Made by a program: the position numbers and the translations under genes. A DNA stretch of 20,000 nt from Sphaeroforma sirkka (Eukaryota > Opisthokonta > Ichthyosporea > Ichthyophonida): NCBI GenBank assembly GCA_001586965.3, contig LUCW03000154.1, positions 135,001 through 155,000 on the forward strand, in the 5' to 3' direction. The notes below the pieces were generated by a model. The model was not told where the DNA came from and did not search any database. It was given only the letters and a program-made list of their open reading frames with translations. Position 1 is the stretch's first letter. The number at the start of each line of letters is the position of its first letter. Positions 9,071 through 20,000 of this stretch are shown piece after piece.

Positions 9071-11457
9071 ATGGTTGCCCTCGGTAAGTGTCGCTTTGGG
9101 GCTGATTGCTGGTATGGACGGTTTGCATGCAGATACTACCACCCCCTGGAGGAGGTTTCTGCAGTCGAATACGTGGACAGCATCGCGCTGGATTCCTCTG
9201 GTGTTGAACTGAGTATGTAGCTGTAAGCTTAAAAAAAATGGGGTTGCAAGTTTGGACTGATTTGGCGTAGCATGTTGTCTCTTTTCCGTGGCTTATTCTT
9301 GTTCTTGTCATAGACTCAATACTTAACATGGAATCGTGCGTAGCGGCTGTGTTGGGCGGTGTCTATCCCCTGTCCAGTGAAGAAACAACCACTAAATTGC
9401 GGCCGGAAACACTAGTATTTCCAATATTCTACGATGCATGAACATGCGTATGTTTCGTACTCCTTATATATGCTCCTTACAATTATACACAGTCTGCGTT
9501 TCTCTTACCTTGAACTGAGATCATGCGTACGGTGCACATACAATACTTCGTTCCATTCGTATGCCTACACTAATGTTGTCATTCGATCTTGCTTACTGCA
9601 GTTGATAACCAAGTAGAGATAGATGACGGTATCGCCGGTTGTCCATCAGTCCCATGCGAGCCGCTCAGTCTTAAGGAGTGTGCTATAGCCGCACTGGCTC
9701 GAAGATATAGGTAAGTATCTAGAATATAGATTGTTGAGTTAAAATACATATCTATGCGATGACATCTACATACCCGATCCTATGGGTATGTGTCGAGAGT
9801 GTGGGTATGTTTTGGCGGCGATATCGGTGCCTAGTATTTAAAAAATATAGCTGTACTGTCCGTAATTGTTCTACCAGCCCTCCTGGTTTTCTGCCAAAGT
9901 TCGATACTTATTATCATTGCCTGTTGATCATTCTCACAGCAACCCTGATGCTGCCAAGGGCGTGCACGAGTTGTACATTGCTCCGTGTCCACGTAAGGTA
10001 CACAGCCAGCTGTTGTCGTCCTTCAGCTTGATTCCGTTACTGGAGCTCAAGAAGTCTAAGTCGTAAGTCGTTTTGTGTTGTCATGTTGTTGGAAGTGGCT
10101 CATATACTCTACTCTGCTAGGTGCCGTTGAAAGCTAGCGCCGGGCCATGAACCATTAATGAACCATTACGCTGCTAAATCACAGTGCATGCATAAATCTA
10201 TCACCTCGATCTTTCTGTCAGGTTTGTGTTAAAAGCGCCGCAAGCACATATCCACATGTACCAACCTCCAGATCAACATATGATTTGGGTGTAGGGTTTA
10301 GGACATATCTGCTTCTGTTGTAGCCGTCTGGTATATCGCATCACACGCTCATCTGTTTTCATATCATCTTCTTCCCGCCGCTGGATGTTTTGTTCACTTA
10401 CCTTCAGCTTGAAAAGGTCCATCACACCCAGTGTTCTCAAACTGTCGACGGATACTGATGCGTTTAAGTGGGAAACCGTAAAACTACTGCGAAAAGCAGA
10501 CTCGGTAAGCTGTTGAAGCAATTGATGTGATATGAATTCCGCAGTGAGGCATTTATTGATACCATCAATACCGCTTTTTCTATTCAGTTAGCAGGTTAAT
10601 ATCTATCGGTGCGGGTTCACTACAACGTACATCAAACGCATGAGCTTGATCTGCGGGGTGTATGTAGCGGCTTACTTCGTTCCCTCAGATACTTGTGCAG
10701 TATATTTAATTAACCACTGTTGTCTGCTCATTTCAGAAATTCGATCTGGGTGAGGACGTCGAGTTGTCAGAATACATCGGGTCTGACGAAGATTGGATTC
10801 GTTTCCGCTCGGCCGCCTTGAAGTCCGTCGATAGCACGGTATTGGCTGATTGAGGTTTAGTTTCTGCAGCGTGCGCACATGTGGTGGTATATGCCGGGGA
10901 AGGCTATCTGGTTAGAGGGTGTAAGATGTGAAGTTCCGTGGCCGAATGTTTGTGGTGTAGATGGTACCATTGACTGGAAATTTAAGAGCTTGTTTGTCGG
11001 TTTTTCGTTGATGATGATTTGCAATGAGTTGTGTGAGCTAATGTCTTCATATACTGTATACAGGTGCGGTTCTGGGCTCTTTACAAGAAGCGCTTTCCGC
11101 GGATGATGACCTCGGCAGACTGCTCAACACAGAAAGAGTTCTTACACGTAAAAAGTGAGTAGGTTGGATAGTCTAAATTTGCGCACACATTCTGCATAAT
11201 ATTCCTATGTGTTGCGTCTTGTATTGTATTTTGGTGCCTGTCTCAGATATTTATTCTGAATGTCTGACACCCTCTCAATGCTCTCATGATAAGGACTATT
11301 CCTGGAGGAGTTAAGGGTTGAGTCGGGCATCAAAGCCAGCTGGCCTAGCTATCGCACTGCGCGTGGAGGTGAAGCTTTTGGCCAGCAGTCCGGTAAGGTA
11401 ATGAAATTATGGGAAGCGCGCCTCAAAGCTACCACAGAAGTGACTGCATGGGTGTGA
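9071..11457 (+). CDS. Protein with N-terminal CCCH zinc finger, seven exons, otherwise unrecognised
   Basis: Exons 9071-9212, 9602-9710, 9940-10062, 10408-10504, 10737-10838, 11064-11154 and 11294-11457 join in phase to give 275 residues. The protein starts MVALGKCRFGADCWYG and has Cys7, Cys13, Cys20 and His24, a C-X5-C-X6-C-X3-H finger ending CRYYHP. Related short fingers (C-X5-C-X5-C-X3-H) occur in RNA-binding CCCH proteins such as the ZC3H12 family; the X6 spacing is unusual. The rest has an acidic linker, a leucine-rich part (residues about 70-130, including PLSLKECAIAALARRY), an acidic stretch around DLGEDVELSEYIGSDEDW, then VRFWALYKKRFP and a charged C-terminus. The W..LY..RFP segment faintly recalls F-box or elongin-A tails; I do not rely on this. 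The exon 7 acceptor is AAG, weaker than the others. An RNA-binding role is inferred from the finger only. The exon chain is supported mainly by phase and splice sites. Confidence 0.68.
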
Positions 11458-11490
11458 AAGCTAATATAGTGCAGAAAGATATTCAGTTTG

Positions 11491-11496
11491 AATAAA
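11491..11496 (+). terminator. Polyadenylation signal AATAAA of the CCCH gene
   Basis: AATAAA starts 34 bases after the TGA stop at 11455-11457, a typical distance. It supports ending the CCCH gene at that stop. Confidence 0.6.
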
Positions 11497-11723
11497 TGAA
11501 TTTGCGAATCATTAAAAAAGGCATTTTAGTGGGCTTTCCCATTGTACTCAATGCGTTGTGAACAATTCGCCATTATCTGACGATACTGTGTACAACAGAT
11601 TACTATTAAACAAATTCATAGTCAAAGTACATCGATTATTACAAAAATTGGGCTGGTCCGCATTCGGAATGACCTAGAAACCTTTGCGGATGTAGCCTGG
11701 CACAATATCATGATTTTTACAGA

Positions 11724-11858
11724 ATATGAACAACCTTTGAATGCGACGGACGCTAACCACATGGGAAATCAAAAGTCATATAAAAGAGATATCTTGATTG
11801 TACATGAATAGTCTTTGAATGCGGCAAACACTAATCATGGAGAATCAAAAGTCATATA
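11724..11858. repeat. Diverged direct repeat, two copies, period 76-78
   Basis: CTTTGAATGCG recurs at 11735 and 11813, and AATCAAAAGTCATATA at 11767 and 11843, with similar sequence between. An old tandem duplication of about 77 bases with several changes. Confidence 0.75.
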
Positions 11859-12149
11859 ATTCAGTAGAAAGGACTTTTCAGCTAATGAGCCAACCCTAGA
11901 ATTGATAGACGCATTACTGCGGGTGTTCTAGTTCGAGTATATTTATTTGCCGACAGTCTCCCAATGGTGCCTGCTCTATATGATGCTTTCAGAGTATTGT
12001 CAACTTCTCTCGAGGATATAAAACTATACTATACAGTGTGCTTATCCTACTATCGACTTTTTAGATGTGAGGTACAAATGGACTACCTAAGTACCTAAGC
12101 TCGAGAACCCAAAAGTAGCCTACTACTATGGATCCTTGTGTAATCCCTT

Positions 12150-12902
12150 TTACGTACGCACTTCATCAATTGCCTCGCAGTATATTCTCGTTTGATTGCA
12201 GCTGAAAATAACACTGCGATCGAATAAAAGGTTGGCTCTGGGTCCACGTAGATCAGTGATCGAATAATTAGCCGACGCTGTGATACCCTCAACATTCACA
12301 CCCATCTTAATAGCCCCATATCTACCATTCAGATCACCCACTTCACACGCGTACGGATCCGATTCATATAACTCTGGATCGCAGGTGTAGTTGTAACCCT
12401 GGCCGACTGTCCTTTCTAATGCTTCGCAGCTCGCTTGCTCAGCTGTACCGGGGCCACATGCCAGTGTTTCATCGTAAACCCCTTCGATTCTGGGTGTTCC
12501 CTGGCCATCTCCGCATGCCATATCCATACCTTCCCCTCCTGTGGGTCTTCCATTGTGGACGGCCCAGGTCAGGTTGAATGATCTCCGGTCAGAATTCATG
12601 CATTCTTCATACAGACCTGAGTTTATATCTACTATATCAACTACTACACTGACGTTCAAGCCGTCACGTGTATCTTGAAAAGTGATATTGCCCACGGCCA
12701 ATCCATTATCGAGGTTGGCACGTGCAGTTTGGTCAGGTTGTTCTGGTACTGTTGCCTGAGGTACAATTGTGCTGACAGCAATATCAGCAATCACAACAGC
12801 GGCTGAGGAAGGGCTCGGGGATGCAAAGGGGTCCTGTCGTGCACAAACTAGGGCAGGGCCGGATAACCCGGTCAAGAACACGAGCGCACTTTGGAGTTTC
12901 AT
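12150..12902 (-). CDS. Secreted Cu-only superoxide dismutase-like protein lacking the copper-binding histidines
   Basis: Single exon, 250 residues. The start at 12902 was chosen because it begins a signal peptide (MKLQSALVFLTGLSGPALVCA). An upstream in-frame ATG at 12959 would bury that peptide. The mature part has the SOD beta-barrel pattern of extracellular Cu-only SODs: VGNITFQD, GLNVSVVVDIV, LTWAVHNGRP, a cysteine-rich loop, CEVGDLNGRYG (residues 186-196; family form CEVGDLSGKHG) and DRSVIFSCNQTRIYCEAI (228-245; family RSVVIH...RI.CA). Active enzymes need four copper-binding histidines. This protein has one histidine in all, H116 in WAVH. The usual histidine of the RSVVIH strand is serine here. 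It keeps about ten cysteines and six N-glycosylation sequons (N72, N83, N110, N171, N212, N236), so it should be a disulfide-bonded surface or secreted protein without dismutase activity. No GPI or transmembrane tail is visible. Confidence 0.85.
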   Translation of the reverse strand: MKLQSALVFLTGLSGPALVCARQDPFASPSPSSAAVVIADIAVSTIVPQATVPEQPDQTARANLDNGLAVGNITFQDTRDGLNVSVVVDIVDINSGLYEECMNSDRRSFNLTWAVHNGRPTGGEGMDMACGDGQGTPRIEGVYDETLACGPGTAEQASCEALERTVGQGYNYTCDPELYESDPYACEVGDLNGRYGAIKMGVNVEGITASANYSITDLRGPRANLLFDRSVIFSCNQTRIYCEAIDEVRT

Positions 12903-13262
12903 AATGTATTGTGGGCGATGTATCTCCGATATGTATTTCAGATGTATGTATATGGGCAATTAGTTGATTCTATACGATCGTGTGAGGTTATAATGCTATG
13001 ATCCTATGGTGTATATCATTGTGCGATGCAAAGTCGGCATTCTGGTACAGGGAGTTAACAGTATGCAGGTACGCATAAGGGGCATCGACATACAATCATA
13101 CATAAATTAATGCGAGATTATGCAGCAATATGGATACGAACGAGTGGATTTGCGGACACCAATCAAAATTAATTATAGAATGCATTTTCTTGTGTTTTGT
13201 TTGGAATTCCTCATGATGGCATTTCTATTTTGGAACGAAAATATCAGTCATCAAAAAATGTG

Positions 13263-13519
13263 TTTAGGTCTCATGCAGTGCTGTGCCTAAATATACCATA
13301 CATAGCCTCCTAAAATAAAAAACCCAAAAACTTTTACTATTTAGAAGGCTATCAAAACTGGTACCTAAACTCCAAAACATGTGGCGATGTCACCTAATTT
13401 TGAAGCATGTTTGGCTTTATAATTATTTTAGGACGCTATGAATAAACCCTAAGAATGAAACCTTAAAATACTCTAATTACTCATACCCCTAGAGATTTAA
13501 ACCTTATATGTACCCTAAA
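13263..13519. repeat. Cluster of TTTAGG/CCTAAA hexamers with nested inverted repeats
   Basis: The hexamer occurs at 13263, 13286, 13309, 13364, 13427 and 13514, in both orientations. Near-variants include AAACCCTAA at 13444-13452. ATAGCCTCCTAAA (13302-13314) pairs with TTTAGAAGGCTAT (13340-13352) at 12 of 13 positions, and TTTAGG (13263) pairs with CCTAAA (13286). Could be a small non-coding element or a regulatory cluster; no target-site duplication was identified. Confidence 0.5.
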
Positions 13520-13597
13520 TTTGACGAATCATATAAAAGAAGCCTTTGACCTTGCTCATCGTCCTCAACTGCTCTCTCTCACTCGCTTTTCTCCTCT

Positions 13598-13639
13598 ACT
13601 CTCTCTAGTCTACCAAATACTATTTACTATAGAGAGAGT
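13598..13639. repeat. 10-base perfect inverted repeat, CT/GA tract
   Basis: ACTCTCTCTA (13598-13607) and TAGAGAGAGT (13630-13639) are exact reverse complements around a 22-base spacer. They lie about 220 bases upstream of the pyridoxal kinase start, possibly in its 5' untranslated region or promoter. Confidence 0.7.
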
Positions 13640-13855
13640 GAGTTGTGTGAACTCAGAGTTGTGATACAAATGACCTCGAGGTGGATGAATCGTGGTGCAT
13701 ATATATATATACATTTATTTATATAGACTTCTATGGAGAGAGAGAGACAGGAAAATATATATCTCATTCAAAGATAGTTGTAGTATCAAGCATCTGACAG
13801 CACAGATAAGGGTAGCGTTAGTCGTTATAGTAGATACTAGGTTTTTATAACAAAC

Positions 13856-20000
<6,145 letters not shown>

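Larger units (their letters stand above)
11458..12149. other. Intergenic region between converging genes
   Basis: AT-rich and without a supported gene. It holds the CCCH polyadenylation signal, a diverged two-copy repeat (11724-11858), and a minus-strand AATAAA (TTTATT at 11942-11947). The last is a candidate signal for the SOD-like gene, about 200 bases past its stop. Confidence 0.5.
12903..13855. promoter_or_regulatory. Head-to-head intergenic region between SOD-like gene and pyridoxal kinase
   Basis: 953 bases between divergent start codons, so it should hold both promoters. The right half contains a cluster of TTTAGG/CCTAAA motifs (13263-13519), CT- and GA-rich tracts forming a 10-base inverted repeat (13598-13639), and a further GAGAGAGAGAGA run near 13734. 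No coding signal was seen. Confidence 0.5.

Noticed and set aside
9602-9710. Elongin BC-box in the CCCH protein (SLKEC)
   Set aside because: The spacing from Leu to Cys is two residues rather than the three the BC-box needs, so the match is not supported.
10273-10521. 82-residue minus-strand open frame that looks protein-like
   Set aside because: The plus strand holds an exon (10408-10504) with proper splice sites whose phases fit both neighbours exactly, so the minus frame is most likely a shadow.

Overview
The window looks like nuclear DNA from an intron-rich, fairly AT-rich unicellular eukaryote. Every multi-exon gene can be read only by splicing short exons at GT-AG sites. Introns run from about 140 to 2,430 bases and are full of tandem repeats and (TA)n tracts. 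A Polycomb EED-type subunit, a eukaryotic pyridoxal kinase and a secreted Cu-only superoxide dismutase relative fit a protist. A unicellular relative of animals such as an ichthyosporean is plausible, but the sequence alone does not prove it. I see no rRNA, tRNA, CRISPR array or transposon gene.

Layout, left to right. (1) 335-4397, minus: EED/ESC-family WD40 protein, five exons visible, last exon beyond the left edge. (2) 4398-4919: short head-to-head intergenic region with a pair of E2F-like sites. (3) 4920-7828, plus: CYTH-domain triphosphate tunnel metalloenzyme, five exons, complete. (4) 7829-9070: intergenic. (5) 9071-11457, plus: protein with an N-terminal CCCH zinc finger, seven exons, otherwise unrecognised. 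(6) 11458-12149: intergenic between converging genes. (7) 12150-12902, minus: single-exon secreted Cu-only SOD-like protein that has almost no histidine and so cannot form the copper site. (8) 12903-13855: head-to-head intergenic region rich in TTTAGG/CCTAAA. (9) 13856 to the right edge, plus: pyridoxal kinase, eight exons visible, C-terminus beyond the window.

The genes do not form one pathway. They look like ordinary neighbours: chromatin repression, polyphosphate/triphosphate metabolism, RNA or zinc binding, an extracellular SOD-fold protein, and vitamin B6 salvage. I found no clear new multi-gene system. The most unusual signals are (a) the inactive SOD-fold protein, (b) an EED in which most of the H3K27me3-reading aromatic cage appears to be replaced, and (c) tandem repeats that start at, span, or contain copies of exon boundaries, including a 48-base intronic minisatellite that carries a 5' splice-site-like sequence in each unit.

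Exon models were read by eye. Every junction was checked for reading-frame phase and for fit to the protein family where one is recognised. No transcript evidence was available.
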